This document shows, piece after piece, positions 46,882 through 58,117 of a stretch of DNA of 64,000 nt. Numbering within the stretch: position 1 is the first letter of the stretch; every line of letters begins with the position of its first letter. The stretch comes from Nemophila menziesii. Taxonomy: Eukaryota; Streptophyta; Magnoliopsida; Boraginales; Hydrophyllaceae. Both the position numbers and the translations under genes were made by a program. The notes beneath the pieces are model-generated. The model made no database searches and was not told the DNA's origin. It worked only from the letters and a program-made list of their open reading frames with translations. The DNA lies in assembly GCA_029959085.1 (NCBI GenBank), contig JARWIR010000051.1, positions 1,054,001-1,118,000 of the forward strand. Reading direction: 5' to 3'.

Positions 46882-47809
46882 ATTCACTTCTCAGTTGTGT
46901 ATATCTTTTGAAATAGTAAGAATCATCTTTATTAATAATTTATATTTTTCAGCGTCGTTTGCTAGAGATTTTTGGGTTAGATAGTGAAATCTGAAAATAG
47001 AGTGTAGTGTACATTCTGAGATCGAATTTTCTAGTAAACAAGCTACTTTCATCAGATTTCAACATGAATGTAGGTAATTTGTTGATGAACCATGATAAGG
47101 GTTTATTAACCACATTATAAACCATACCCTTAGGTTATAGGACTTATCCATATGACCCGCACTCGAATCGCAAAACCTGAGACAAGTCGTTTTTAGAGCT
47201 TGAGTTTGGGGTGGTGGGTTTCATCATTCGGGAACATTGGGTTTGAGAAATTGTAACTGTGATTTTATTGATGATGAAAAAGTTATTATTGTAATCCTTT
47301 GCCAGGGTAAGAGTAAATGAAAAAATCTGAAAAACATGAATTGAAAAGAAAAAAATATATGAAAAAAATAGCGTGATATCTCAACATCAAAAAAGAGATT
47401 CATAGCTATACAAAAGAAAAAATTGAGATGAAAAGAATATATATTTGGACCGGCAAAGTGGAATTGTTATATCATCATGAAAAGGTTTTATTTGGGAGTA
47501 ATTGGGGATGCAAATCAAAAGCATAAAAAATTGGGTTGAGTGAGAACATCTTCGAGTGAAAAATCAAGCTCTAGGGCGATTCGTTGATGGAATGTGAGGA
47601 GAGAGCCAAAAGCATCACGTTTTACACACCAAATAGCTTGATAATTGAGTAGGTCCCACGTTGTTGATTGACCCGGGAAAACTTTTCCACGTCTTGAAAT
47701 AATATTTGATGATGAATTATGGAAAAAAATTGGGAGAGTTTTGAGAGAATAGTTGAGAAATTATAAAATAATGGTGTTTGAGGATCCCAATTCGCAACTT
47801 GCTGTAATA

Positions 47810-48169
47810 ATTACGCCACCCCTAATCGCGACTACACGAGTAGTCGTCAAAGACTTAAAAGTAGTCGTTAGTAATACTTTTTAACGCCTACATGAAGTAG
47901 TCGTTAAAATTACCAAACACTAGCGACTACTCAATGACGGTGGAAAAATAATTAAAAAACAAAAAAAAAACACTAGCGACTACGTACGACGTTTTAACAA
48001 CTACCTCATGTAGTCGTTAAAGACAAAAATTACTAACGTCTACATTGTAGTCGAGAAACAAGTTAGGTAGTCGCTAAAGAGAAGTAGTCGCTAATGGTTC
48101 TTGTCTTTAGCTATTATTTCACATAGTCGCGAGAAATTTGGTCGCTAGAGATCCGCGCTGTAGTAGTGG
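47810..48169 (-). mobile_element. CACTA-like transposon end
   Basis: On the minus strand it begins CACTACTACAGCGCGGATC at 48169. It has many subterminal copies of TAGCGACTAC / GTAGTCGCTA in both orientations (47835-48150). CACTA termini plus dense subterminal repeats are typical of En/Spm elements. No second CACTA end or transposase is seen, so it is one end or a short internally deleted copy. Confidence 0.55.
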
Positions 48170-48580
48170 TAGGTAATTTATTGATGAACCACGATAAGTT
48201 TTTTTATTTTTTTATTTTTTACACTTTCACTGTGTGCTGCTTTTGAGGTTCAAACATCCTTAAGGATTTAACAACAATTTTAATAATACTCGATATTGCG
48301 GTGACACCGTCACTCATAATACAAACAGTAAAGTAATAGCAATTTTTATATATGACTAGTATTTGTGAAATAGTTAGCTTGTTAGTACTTAGTTTCTCTA
48401 CTTATTATATCCTTTTATTTCGTGCATGATATCTTAAACATAATGTGGCAAGTGTTGTTAGTTGTTATGAAATTTCAATATTGAACAACTAATATAAAGT
48501 AATGTGCTGAGGTTGAATTTAAAGGCAGTATGAGATAAAAATGTATATAATGTAGATTTCACAATAAAAAAAGAATTACA
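48170..48580. other. Unassigned DNA with a partial direct repeat
   Basis: 48170-48199 (GTAGGTAATTTATTGATGAA...) nearly repeats 47070-47099, so the same sequence flanks the intervening 1.07 kb. No gene is seen. Confidence 0.4.
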
Positions 48581-48700
48581 ACCAGATGGGATTAGCTCAC
48601 TGGCTAGGGTCTTGGTCTACCAATCTAGTGGTGCAGGTTCGAACCAAGTCAATGACTCCGAGACCAAAATGGCTCTCCTATGTAAAAAAAAAAAAAAAAA
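48581..48700 (+). mobile_element. tRNA-derived SINE with poly-A tail
   Basis: Box A-like TAGCTCACTGGCTAGGG (48593-48609) and box B GGTTCGAACC (48637-48646) are spaced as in a tRNA-type RNA polymerase III promoter. The body is about 100 bp, followed by an A17 tail. AATTAC at 48574-48579 and 48699-48704 is a plausible short target duplication. It would rely on a LINE for movement. Confidence 0.75.
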
Positions 48701-49026
48701 TTACTTAATTACTATAGTACTTTTTTTGTATGGAAGAAAATATCAGATATATGCATTAAATAGGTGATGAAACGTCGTCCAAAAAGAAAAAAAATAGGTG
48801 TAGGATATTAATATTACTGAATTTTAAAAATATGTTGACCTCATTTTGAGTAATGGTGACAAAAATTTTATAAATGGAAAATTGATCAAAGAGGTTAAAA
48901 TTTAATTAATACACTCTTCCAAGTCCAACGGCCAGGCTGCAGTACTGGGGCATAATATCAATATATACCACCAGCCTCCCACTTTTTAGGGTAAGCAAAG
49001 CAACACACAAAATCTTTTCGAAAAAA

Positions 49027-49857
49027 ATGAAAATGATGTCACAATTAGTGATCCTTGGGCGTAGGAGTAATTGGGTTAGAAACCGAGTTAAGAGTACGAC
49101 TATGAGTACTAGTAGGTCGTTCTGTAATGGAAATGGAAAAGATGAGATAGAGAAAACTGTGATCAAAGCAATGGAAACTGTTATTGATAAAAAATGGGAG
49201 CATTTGAAGTCTGAGGTATGGGCTAAACAGCCGGTGAAAATTATAGTTTCACCAGAAGTAGCCTCAAAGATGGAGGAGACACTGTCGACGTCAGCTGCTA
49301 AAGCTGCGCCACCACCAGCCGTGTCCCTTGAAACACTAACTTCAGATGTATTTGATTTCATTCCAAAATGGTTGAAAAAAAAAAGTTGGTTTTATTTCTT
49401 AGTACTATGGTGGTCAGGGTTGCTTGTAATATTATACTCGGTGGCTGAGTATCTTAAAGCTATAATAAGTATCTTTAAGAGTTCAAATGAATTGTATGAG
49501 ATGTTTGTAGTAAGACTTGGTCTTACTGCCAAGTATGGTTCTGGTGATAACAAAGCGAAGAAGGAAAATATGGAGAAAGCTGGTGTCACTGCTAAAGAGT
49601 CTGTACAGAAGGTTAAGATGGAGAACGATGCTGAGAAGGTGAAGATGGAGAAAGATGCTGAGAAGGTGAAGATCGAGAAAGATACTGATGAGAAGGTGAA
49701 GATGGAGAAAGATACTGCTGAGAAGACCAAGATGGAGAAAGATGAGAAGGTGAAGATGGATAAAGATACTGTTCATGTTGGTGATAACAAGGACCAGAAG
49801 AAGAAGAAGAATGAAGGTGAAGAAGGAGGAGGTTGGTTTTGGGGAAGATTTATTTAA
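49027..49857 (+). CDS. Unrecognised 276-aa membrane protein with KVKMEKD repeats
   Basis: Single-exon ORF. The N-terminus (MKMMSQLVILGRRSNWVRNRV) is basic and acid-free, like an organelle presequence. A conserved block AKQPVKIIVSPEVASKMEET follows, then an aromatic hydrophobic segment near residues 118-145 (WFYFLVLWWSGLLVILYSVA) likely to span a membrane. Residues about 190-255 are tandem 9-13-residue units (EKVKMEKDA, EKVKIEKDT), helical and LEA-like. The end GGGWFWGRFI is Trp-rich. I do not recognise the family. Rearranged pseudogene copies lie at 33.1-34.9 kb, where the same blocks are conserved, supporting a real gene. Upstream 48905-49026 is also shared. Confidence 0.6.
   Translation: MKMMSQLVILGRRSNWVRNRVKSTTMSTSRSFCNGNGKDEIEKTVIKAMETVIDKKWEHLKSEVWAKQPVKIIVSPEVASKMEETLSTSAAKAAPPPAVSLETLTSDVFDFIPKWLKKKSWFYFLVLWWSGLLVILYSVAEYLKAIISIFKSSNELYEMFVVRLGLTAKYGSGDNKAKKENMEKAGVTAKESVQKVKMENDAEKVKMEKDAEKVKIEKDTDEKVKMEKDTAEKTKMEKDEKVKMDKDTVHVGDNKDQKKKKNEGEEGGGWFWGRFI
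49610..49770 (+). repeat. Coding minisatellite, units near 27-33 bp
   Basis: Repeats of GAGAAGGTGAAGATGGAGAA plus AGATGCT or AGATACTGAT, about six copies, keeping frame. This gives the Lys/Glu tract of the surrounding ORF. Confidence 0.85.
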
Positions 49858-50507
49858 AAAAGTTAGGGTTAAAAGTATCTTATTATTAATGGTGGAAGAG
49901 TTTATTTATGCGAGTGTGTGAGAATAAATTAAGTTTGTTGCTCTGCTCTTCATCTTTCACCTGCTATGCTATGCTATGCTATCTATGAGTTTTTCTCTTA
50001 TTTTTATGGTATGGTATGTTTTATCAACACTTTATAATTTTATTATCTAATATTATTGAGAATTATGATCAAAGTAAATATTTGATCAGTGTTAATTTAG
50101 CCTTCATTAATTAAGGTGTTTGTGTTTAGAATATGCTACTGAACAATTTCTTAGTATGTTACTCAATATGATTATGATGATGATTGATTGTTTTAATTAA
50201 TTAATGGCATTCTGAAAGTTGGATTTTACATAAGATATTAGGCTAAGTTAGATTTCACGAGAGTACACTTAAATAGATTATTTCACGTTTTAATGTTAGT
50301 GTTATAGGAACTTGAGTCCAGCTTTGGATTTGATGCATTATGTGGAGTTTTATAATGATTAATTAATAGACCCCCCCTTGTTTAATGAATAAATCCATGG
50401 ACGAATTTTTAGCTAATAGTATATTTTCAAAGTATATAAACTTATGAACTTGTATGTATAATTCAAGATCGCAACAAATTAAAAAAAATGGGATTATACT
50501 TGTAAAT
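49858..50507 (-). repeat. Third, inverted copy of the DUF724 3' flank
   Basis: Read on minus it follows 32110-33040 (ATTAACCAAGG/GGGG, CACTGATCAAATATTTACTTTGATCAT). It lies between the 276-aa gene and an inverted DUF724 tail. This convergent order is the same as at 31.9-33.4 kb. Confidence 0.7.
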
Positions 50508-50765
50508 CAATTTGCAAAGACTCGATTTCTCCCGAAAAGAGCACCCTTCTCATTCTAACTTTGTAAGCTCATGTTCATTTAAAGAGTACTTCATTATCTT
50601 CACTAGTTCAAACTTTTCTTCTAGAGAATTCTTCATTTCAAGCTTTTTCATCCTCCATCTTTCCTTGAATCTCACTCTCTCTCTTTCTCGTATAATTTTC
50701 TTCAACCCTGTTATTATGTCAAATTCATGACTTTCAAACTCCTTCAGACTCTCCAACACTGTACT
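50508..50765 (-). pseudogene. DUF724 C-terminal pseudogene fragment
   Basis: On minus it encodes LESLKEFESHEFDIITGLKK then RFKERWRMKKLEMKNSLEEK. The same coiled-coil region is at residues about 525-625 of the intact gene, but with internal deletions and a stop at LTKLE. No upstream exons are present. Confidence 0.85.
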
Positions 50766-51100
50766 TTATATTTGTTGGGTTGTCTGACTCTTATCAATGG
50801 ATGAGGGATAAAAAACTAACAATCTTGTTATATGGATTCTGGAGGGTGTATTTGTTGTTAACTAAGATTGGCCACTAAAGAATAAGGAAGTTCAGAATGT
50901 GACAAGGAAGATGATGTATTTTCTGGAGGGCATGGTAATGGGTCTAAGGACTTTTAACAATCTTAAAATATGTTATTGGGCGGATGGGCCTGAGTTTCGA
51001 GTTATTAATTATTATTGGTCTTCTATTAATATAATACGTTCTAATTGGGCCTGTAAAACCAATGGAATAAATTGTATGAAATAGTCGATTGGACAAATGT
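50766..51100. other. Unassigned DNA
   Basis: No gene or repeat recognised. Confidence 0.35.
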
Positions 51101-51104
51101 GTAC

Positions 51105-51150
51105 TTTCTGGGAAGATTTGGTGGAAGTCAAATGCAAAAATTAATACCTA
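51105..51150 (+). pseudogene. Inverted duplicate of exon 4 of the syntaxin-like gene
   Basis: GGGAAGATTTGGTGGAAGTC (51110-51129) is the same, on the opposite strand, as 52535-52554 in exon 4 of the minus-strand gene. It encodes GRFGGSQ before diverging. It lies 1.4 kb from the original, tail-to-tail. Confidence 0.7.
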
Positions 51151-51164
51151 TTCTATATTTTATA

Positions 51165-51740
51165 AACAATCATTAAAAGATATCAACAAAAATAAAAAAG
51201 TCATCCATAAATACCTCGAAGAATCGATCAATCATATCTCCAAATATTACCATCATGCAACGTTGGAAAGTAGCGGGTGCATTACACAATTCAAATGGCA
51301 TTCTCCGAAATGCGAAGGTGCCAAAATGCCAAAAGAACATGTAAAAGTAGTTTTATACTGGTCATCTGGATCTACACATATCTGATTTTAACCTAAGTAT
51401 CCATTCAAAAAAACAATAATATTCTCTACCTGCTAATTTGTCCAACATCTAATCTATGAATGGGAGTGGGAAATAGTCTTTCCTGGTGGCTTTGTTCAAC
51501 TTACGATAATTCATACACACTCTCCAACCAACTATGATTCTCGAAGGTATGGCTTCATTCTGATCATTCAAGATAGTAGTGATACCACCCTTCTTTGGTA
51601 TGCATTGAACTAGACTAACCCAATCGCTATGTGAAAAATTATTCCTGCATCTAGTAATTTGATTACTTCCTTTTTAACCACGTCCTTCATAACTGACATC
51701 AATCCTTATTGACTTTCACCTTTTTTTAAATCAACCTTTT
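51165..51740 (-). pseudogene. Ty3/gypsy (Athila-like) RT relic
   Basis: On minus: an IPKKGGITTILNDQNEAIPS block, VGWRVCMNYRKLNKATRK, the FHLCNAPATF-type region and FMDDFFIF are recognisable in order with several frame changes. It is a dead internal fragment without LTRs. Confidence 0.75.
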
Positions 51741-52339
51741 ACCCAACTAAATATCCTTTTTATCCCTCGTAATATCCGATAACTTAAATAGATAAAATAG
51801 CTAGTCTCTTTTTTTCTAGCAAAGAACACTTAGCTTATAGTTTTTTAGGCAGATGGAAATTGCAGTACTTTTGTTGACTTTTACAATTACAACAACTAAG
51901 TTCATATCCATTCTAATCCCTAAACAAAATCATCTTAATCTTGAATTATAAATTCCCAACAAAGCTACATTAAATCATAATTCTGAAAACTAACTTTAAA
52001 CACTTCATATAACTTAAGGTATCACTTAATGAACTTATTCACAAGAATCCCAGAACATGTCCTATTTTAAGGCATTTCAAACACATATTATTATAATATT
52101 GGATACAGATAAACATAAAGGAGTCATATCATCTTTTGTATATTCTTCTTTTCTTAGGAACCAAATCATTGTGTCTAATCCTATGCCAACACATTTACAT
52201 TTTGCTTGAAAATAAATCTAAAAAGATAAATAAAGATCTTTTCTCTAATCTTCATACCTGTTAATCATACAAATACAAAACTTATTAATACATATTTCAC
52301 AAACATGAGCTAAAATTATAAAATACCTTATGATAATGA
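51741..52339. other. AT-rich intergenic DNA downstream of the syntaxin-like gene
   Basis: No coding signal or repeat recognised. Likely includes the gene's 3' UTR and polyadenylation region near 52250-52339. Confidence 0.35.
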
Positions 52340-53447
52340 TCATTTGCTCCTAAGTTGAACAAACAGAAAAGGCACTGCAAAAAGACAATATTACCCCTAA
52401 CTAACTTGTATGGTATGTTAAATATAATAACTAAAATAATGAAATATAAAACTTACCTACTAAAAATATAGTGAGCATAAAAAGAAGCATATATCGAATT
52501 GTATACCCATAAGGATAAATTCGTATTTGCCTTTGACTTCCACCAAATCTTCCCATAAACTACAAATTAAATCACATAATTGAAATTAATATACAAATTA
52601 AAAATTAAATCATCATGAAACTAACCTGATTTACCCAATTTATCCTCATGCTTTGAGGATGATCTTTATATTGTATTGAATTAATTGGTTTATCTTTACT
52701 TTCAATAACAATTTGCACATCAAAATTATTTTTACGAGGATTTGCAGAAAGAAAAAGAGCAAACTCATCATATTCTTTTTCGTCTAAACAAGATTGTTTC
52801 TTTTCTGTATTAATTGCTTTCTTTAATGCTGTTTCGACATGAATAATCTGGTTTTTAATTACTGAAACAAATTGTTTATGCCTTGTCATTGTTACTTCAT
52901 CTCCTCTACTTTTATAACTTGACTTAACAGCCCTTTCAAATTCTTCAAGCTAATTTCACAAAATAAAATACCCAATTACACGGGAATTTAAAATTGTGAT
53001 ATGAATTGAAATGATTAACAAACCTGCCATTTTGCTGTGCTGAAAGACATTTGAAGTTCTCTATTTAGCTCATTTAAACACCTGTTATCTTTCTTTTCCT
53101 TTATCCATCTCCTATAATTCGATTCCATTCTGCATAATTTTAATGAATTAAGCTTAATTTTTCTTTGTAGCATTATAACAAACACCTTAACTCCATGTTC
53201 TTGGGATGCTATAAACATTTTATTTAATCAAAACAAATTAAGCATAAGATATCGAACTTTCTAATGAAACTAATGAATCAAACACAACTTGTGAAAAACA
53301 TGTCCAGTTACGAAGCAAGCTGAATTAAAATTTACGAATTATATAAAATTAAATAGAGACATACATATCAGTTGATTGTTGGACCTCTTCAGCTGCAGAA
53401 AAGAATACGTCTTTTTGCCATAGATCAAAACTGTTACAAACCAACAT
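52340..53447 (-). CDS. Syntaxin/t-SNARE-family protein, 5 exons, about 216 aa
   Basis: Minus-strand exons 53447-53365, 53129-53024, 52949-52626, 52559-52457 and 52374-52340 join in phase to 217 codons ending TGA, all GT-AG. The N-terminal part (SFDLWQKDVFFSAAEEVQQS, MESNYRRWIKEKKDN, AKWQLEEFERAV) matches the syntaxin-6 N-terminal type helical domain of a plant t-SNARE-like family. The middle has the family-like DEKEYDEFALFLSANPRK. The C-terminus (about residues 194-211, YMLLFMLTIFLVVPFLF) is a tail anchor with a short basic end. No clear SNARE coiled-coil motif with a central Gln is seen, as expected for this family. Likely role: endomembrane trafficking, by inference. Confidence 0.8.
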
Positions 53448-54012
53448 CTTTTTTTCTTTTTTTAATCTTTTCAACACCCTTTTGTGTCTCGGATTAATAG
53501 AGTAATGATGTGGACAAAGTTATCTCTCTTCTCTTCTTTGCTAAGAAGAAGCAAAGTAAAGCAAAGCAAAGAAGAAAGAGAGATGAATGAAGCAAACATA
53601 CAGAAAAAGGGAAAGTTTATTTGTGTGTTGTGTGTGTGAGAGTATGTATCTATGTAATCTCTTGTGTTCTGTTCTGTCTTTAATAATTAATTGTATATTA
53701 ATTAATAAATTATTGTCTGTTTTTTCTCTTCGGTCTTTTTTCCTTTTATCTATTTATTTAAGTAATGAAATATTATCGAAATATTATTAAGTGTTGTAAA
53801 ATTAAAGATGAGAAGATAGAAATATAAGATTGGATTATCAGTTATAAAGTGATATGCATATTGACTATATATAAAGATGAGTCCATTTTTTATTGATACC
53901 TATTAAAAAATTTATTTAGAAAAAGGTGGCTAAAATAAAATATTTATTGAAAACAGCCTAATCTTAAATTACTTTTATAATTAACAATTAAAAAATAAAA
54001 AAAACTAATAAA
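53448..54012. other. Upstream region of the syntaxin-like gene
   Basis: On the minus strand a CTTTGC/TTTGCTT-rich leader (53535-53575) precedes the gene. No defined motif beyond AT-rich promoter-like DNA. A 67-codon frame at 53587-53790 lacks support. Confidence 0.35.
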
Positions 54013-54453
54013 CACAAGCGCGCGTCCGTGAAATTTTTTTAAAATCGTCATAACTAATTCAAAAAAAAATCAAAAAAATTATATTTGGATAAATCAAATT
54101 AATATTTACGTCTATGATTTTTTTCGGAATTTTCTGAATTTTTTGATTTTTTTTAATTTTTTTTTCGCAGACACGAAATTCCATGTTTTAAACATGGAAT
54201 TTCATGTTTAAAACATGGAATTTCATGTTTAAAACATGGAATTCATGTTTATTTCACGGTTTAAAACATGGAATTCCGTGTCTGCGAAAAAAAAATTCGA
54301 AAAAATTCGAAAAAATTCAAAAAAAAATCAAAAAAATTCATAGACATAAATATTAATTTGCTTTATTCAAAAATACAATTTTTTTAATTTTATGATTTTT
54401 TTTTGAATTAGTTATGACGATTTAAAAAAAAAATTCACGGACGCGCGCGTGCG
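54013..54453. mobile_element. Foldback (inverted-repeat) element with palindromic core
   Basis: Arms of about 170 bp: left GCGCGCGTCCGTGAA then ATCGTCATAACTAATTC, right the reverse complement ending GTTATGACGAT...TTCACGGACGCGCGC. The core (54177-54260) has about three units of ATGGAATTTCATGTTTAAAAC, itself palindromic. The whole 440 bp can fold into one hairpin. Non-coding MITE or foldback element; target duplication not resolved. Confidence 0.75.
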
Positions 54454-54464
54454 ATAGAATTAGT

Positions 54465-54662
54465 AGTAGGTGGTGGTGGTGGTGGTGGTGGTGGTGGTGG
54501 AGGTGGTGGTGGTTGTGGTGGATGTAGTGGTGGTTACATACATGGTGGTTGTGGTGGTGGCTACATACATGGTGGTTGTGGTGGTAGTTGTGGTGGTGAT
54601 TGTGGTGGTGGTGGTGGTGGTGGTTGTGGTGGTGATTGTGGTGGTGGTGGTGGTGGTGGAGA
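54465..54662. repeat. GGT/GTG microsatellite
   Basis: About 200 bp of (GGT)n with GTT, GAT and TACATACAT interruptions. It adjoins the foldback element. Confidence 0.95.
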
Positions 54663-54899
54663 AAGAAGTACCCTATTATTTGTTTAATATTTAAAAATTA
54701 ATATTGTATTAAAATAAAATAATGTATTTAATAATAAGGGTAGTAAAAGCATAGAAAATATAAAAGGGATGTTTTCTATAAATATTTACTTCATTTGGCA
54801 TTTTTTTATAAAATAGATTATTGAAGGCATAAAAGAACAATTTGATAGTTTAATGAGGATGTTATCAACAATAACCTCTATAAAGATATGTAAATAGTT
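54663..54899. other. Spacer before LINE C
   Basis: AT-rich, no gene seen. Confidence 0.35.
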
Positions 54900-57800
54900 G
54901 CACAACTACTATTTACAAGTTAGAGAATTAAACATAAAGAGTGAGGATAGAAACACAAGATATTTTTTTGCTTAGACCATGAAAAGACGGAAAGATAATA
55001 GGATTTGTATGATTAAGGACAATGATGGGAAATGGGTTGATGATCCGAAGGATATTAATAAAATTATTCAAGATTACTATGTCAACCTCTTCAAAGACAA
55101 TGGGTCTTATGATCCTAATGATATTACGAAGTTTATACCTAACAAAGTATCTTCTTTGAAATGAATGAAGAATTAATAAAAATTCTGAGTTTTGAAGAAA
55201 TTAAGGATGCTGTTTTCAATATGGGTGCAAATAAAGCGCCAGGACCGGATGGTCTCCCGGGAAAGTTTTATCATGAATTTTAGAAAATCATTTAAGACGA
55301 TAATTTTAAAATTGTTAGAGAGTTCTTTGAAGCTAATCTCGCTATTAATCTTATTAATGATTCGGTGATAACCTTAGTCCCTAAAGGTGTTTCGCAAGAA
55401 AGTATTAAAGACTTCAGGCCGATTTCGTGTGCGAACTTTTGCTACAAAATTATTAGTAAAATTATGGCGATGAGGTTACAAGCTATTATGGGTAGTATCA
55501 TATTTGAAACGCAATCAGCTTTTATTAAGGGAAGAAATATTCAAGACAATATTATTGTGGCACAAGAAATTGCATATTTTCTTAACGCTAAAAGGAAATC
55601 GAAAAAATATTACGCGGCTGTCAAAGTTGATATGGAGAAGGCTTATGATCAAGTGAATTGGGAATTTCTCCTTAAAACCCTCAAAGCTTTGGGTTTTTGT
55701 GACACATGGATTAAGTTGGTTAATAGATGTATTTCTTCAGTTTCTTTCCAGGTCAAAGTTAATGGTCAACGCTTGAAAAAATTTAAACCGAGACAAGGTC
55801 TTAGACAAGGGGACCCTCTATTCTCCCTTCTATTTTCTCTACTTACGGAAAGTCTCATAAGTCTCATAAATCATCATGTAGAGAAGGATTTATCAAAGGT
55901 ATATCTATCACACGAAATTGTCCAAAAATTACTCACCTTCTTTTTGCGGATGATACTTTATTCTTCATTAATGTTAATGCAAAAGAAGTGGAAACTTTTC
56001 AAAATATTATAAAGGAGTATTGTAGTGCATCAGGGCAACGGGTGAATTTAAGAAAATCGGCAATGTTATTTTGTAAGAATACGCCGGAACATATGAAAGA
56101 ACAAGTTTTAAAGGAACTGAATATTGGTATTACCAAGGATCTTGGAAAATATTTGGGTCTTCCGCTAACGATAAAGATAGCGAGAAGTGAGAATTTAAAT
56201 TATATTAAAGATAGATTACTAGCAAAATCGGCTAGTTGGATATCATCACTTTTATCAGAGGGTGGCAAGGAAGTTTTAACTAAAGCGGTTTTGCAAGCTA
56301 TCCCGAATTACGCTATGTCAATTTTTGAATTTCCTAAAATGCTATGCAAAAAAATTGTCAAGTATAGTGGCAAACTTTTGGTGGGATGCGGGTAATAAAA
56401 AGAAGATTCATTGGGTGAATTGGAAAAAACTCACTAGATCAAAGAAGATTGGCGGGTTGGGCTTTAGAGAATTCTACAAGATGAACATTGTTATGCTTGC
56501 TAATCAAGCTTGGAGGTTTATAAATAATCAAGATTCGTTTGCATATAAAATTCTGAAAGCTATTTATTTTCCAAATGGTAGTATGTGGAATGCAAAAATG
56601 AGTAAGAAAAGATCTTGGAGCTGGTCTAGTATCTTTAAGGGCTTACAATTCATTAAAAGACATGTGGTTTGGAAGATTGGTAACAGGAAAGAAATAAATA
56701 TTTGGAACTGTTGTTGGCTTGGCAAAGGATTCTATCTTTATAAACCGCCGGGATGTGATGTTCAAACGCTGGACGAACTATTTGATGGTATTAATGGTGG
56801 ATGGAAATGTGAACTTATTAGTAGGATTTTCCCTAAGGAAATAGCACAAAGTATTATTAATATCCAGAGATGTCATGGAGATCAGGAGGACAGAATCATT
56901 TGGCCTTTCACGAAGAATGGGGATTACACGACTAAGACGGGGTACCACGTGCTAGTTAATGAAGAAATTGGTAATGAAGCTCAACCTTCAAGAGAGGGCG
57001 AAGTATATAATTGTGAAATTTGGAATATTGTGTGGAAAAATAATCTACCGCCCCGAATCAAGAATTACTTTTGGAGAATACTGAATAATGCAGTGCCGGT
57101 TAAAGGTAACCTTAAAAAGAAAAAGTGCGTGAATAATGATACATGCGAATGGTGTGAAATGGAAACTGAAGATGTTAACCATCTTATACTTAAATGTCCA
57201 TTTAGTATTGAAATTTGGGCGGAATCACCACTACAAATTAAAATTGATAAAGATTTTAGGGGTACAGTCGAGGAATGGTGTATTTCGGTGATAAAAGAAT
57301 ATTCGAGGAATGGTTGGAATACTAAACAGGTTACAGCTTATATCTTAAGCATCATGTGGTATATGTGGAAAGAGAGAATGAAATGTTATCATGAAGGAGC
57401 TAAATGGAGTAAATGGAATATTCTGGATAAAGCAAAGGAGTTGGTATATAGACTTTTTGGATCTTATATGGACGCGGCTAACAATGATAAGGTTAACAGG
57501 TTAAGTAGGAACATAGCGGAAGACATAAATCCAAAAATTAATGATGAAGCGGACATAATTTGGATGTGTGATGCATCATTTGTTAGTAAGAATGAACCAG
57601 CTGTTGTTGCGGCAATCGGGATTGATAAGAAGGGTATGATCACTAAGGAAATCAATATTAGAGGAAAAATTAACAAGGTCATTGATGGTGAAGCTTGGGC
57701 AATTCTTTTGGCGATTAGAGCTAGTCGTGACCTTAAAAATCAGAGTGTTTCGTTTTACTCTGATAACCTTGATTTAGTTCAAGGACTTTTAGGTAAGACC

Positions 57801-58055
57801 GGACTTCGTTGGAGTCTTAAACCGATCCTGGTGGAAGTTAGGAAATGGTTAGGTCAAGAATACTGGTGGAGAATTTATCATGTTCCAAGGAGATATAATA
57901 GCACGGTGGATGCGCTAGCGAAATGCACAAGGAAGAATATTGATTTTTCAGGATGGATGGATAGATCTCTTAGTGCATCGGATTCATATCTTAGTAAGCT
58001 TTGTAATAATGTAAAATAATCTTGTTGGTTAATCTGGTTGACAAAAAAAGCAGTT
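54900..58055 (+). mobile_element. 5'-truncated LINE C
   Basis: Begins inside ORF2 just before RT (VRELNIKSEDRNTRYFFA) and ends about 35 bp after the RNase H stop in a short A7 run (58050-58056). Same family as LINE B. The endonuclease and ORF1 are missing. No convincing target duplication was found. Confidence 0.85.
54979..58019 (+). pseudogene. LINE C ORF2: RT, zf-RVT and RNase H, broken
   Basis: RT motifs in order: NKAPGPDGLPGKFY (about 55229), FRPISCANFCYKIISK, KVDMEKAYDQVNWEF, GLRQGDP, FADDTLFF (about 55948), YLGLPL. Stops interrupt near 55164 and 55288-55300, and frame changes occur near 55890 and 56345. The last part, 56325-58019, is open for 564 codons. It contains zf-RVT (CEWCEMETEDVNHLILKC) and RNase H (CDASF, DGEAWA, YSDNLDLVQG, TVDALAKC). 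Confidence 0.9.
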
Positions 58056-58117
58056 GTGAGACTTAAGTAACTGCGCAACTGTCAGTTGTCTGTTTCCATA
58101 AGTTGATGGAAAGTCAG

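Larger units (their letters stand above)
42036..47800 (+). mobile_element. Athila-type Ty3/gypsy retrotransposon, decayed, lacking a recognisable 3' LTR (element C)
   Basis: Order: 5' LTR (42036-43611), PBS, gag (43754 on), partial RT (to 46881). A non-coding 3' region follows (46950-47800) that matches 24.3-25.3 kb of element B. Protease, most of RNase H, integrase and env-like regions are missing. Phrases such as KATRKDHFPFPFIDQML and DKFxCFLDGYSGYNQI-type RT blocks place it in Athila. Right end and TSD not found. Confidence 0.8.

Noticed and set aside
48581..48660. Functional tRNA gene
   Set aside because: Boxes A and B fit, but the acceptor stem does not pair and a poly-A tail with short TSD follows, so it is a SINE.
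54470..54694. 74-codon poly-Val ORF
   Set aside because: Direct translation of the GGT/GTG microsatellite.
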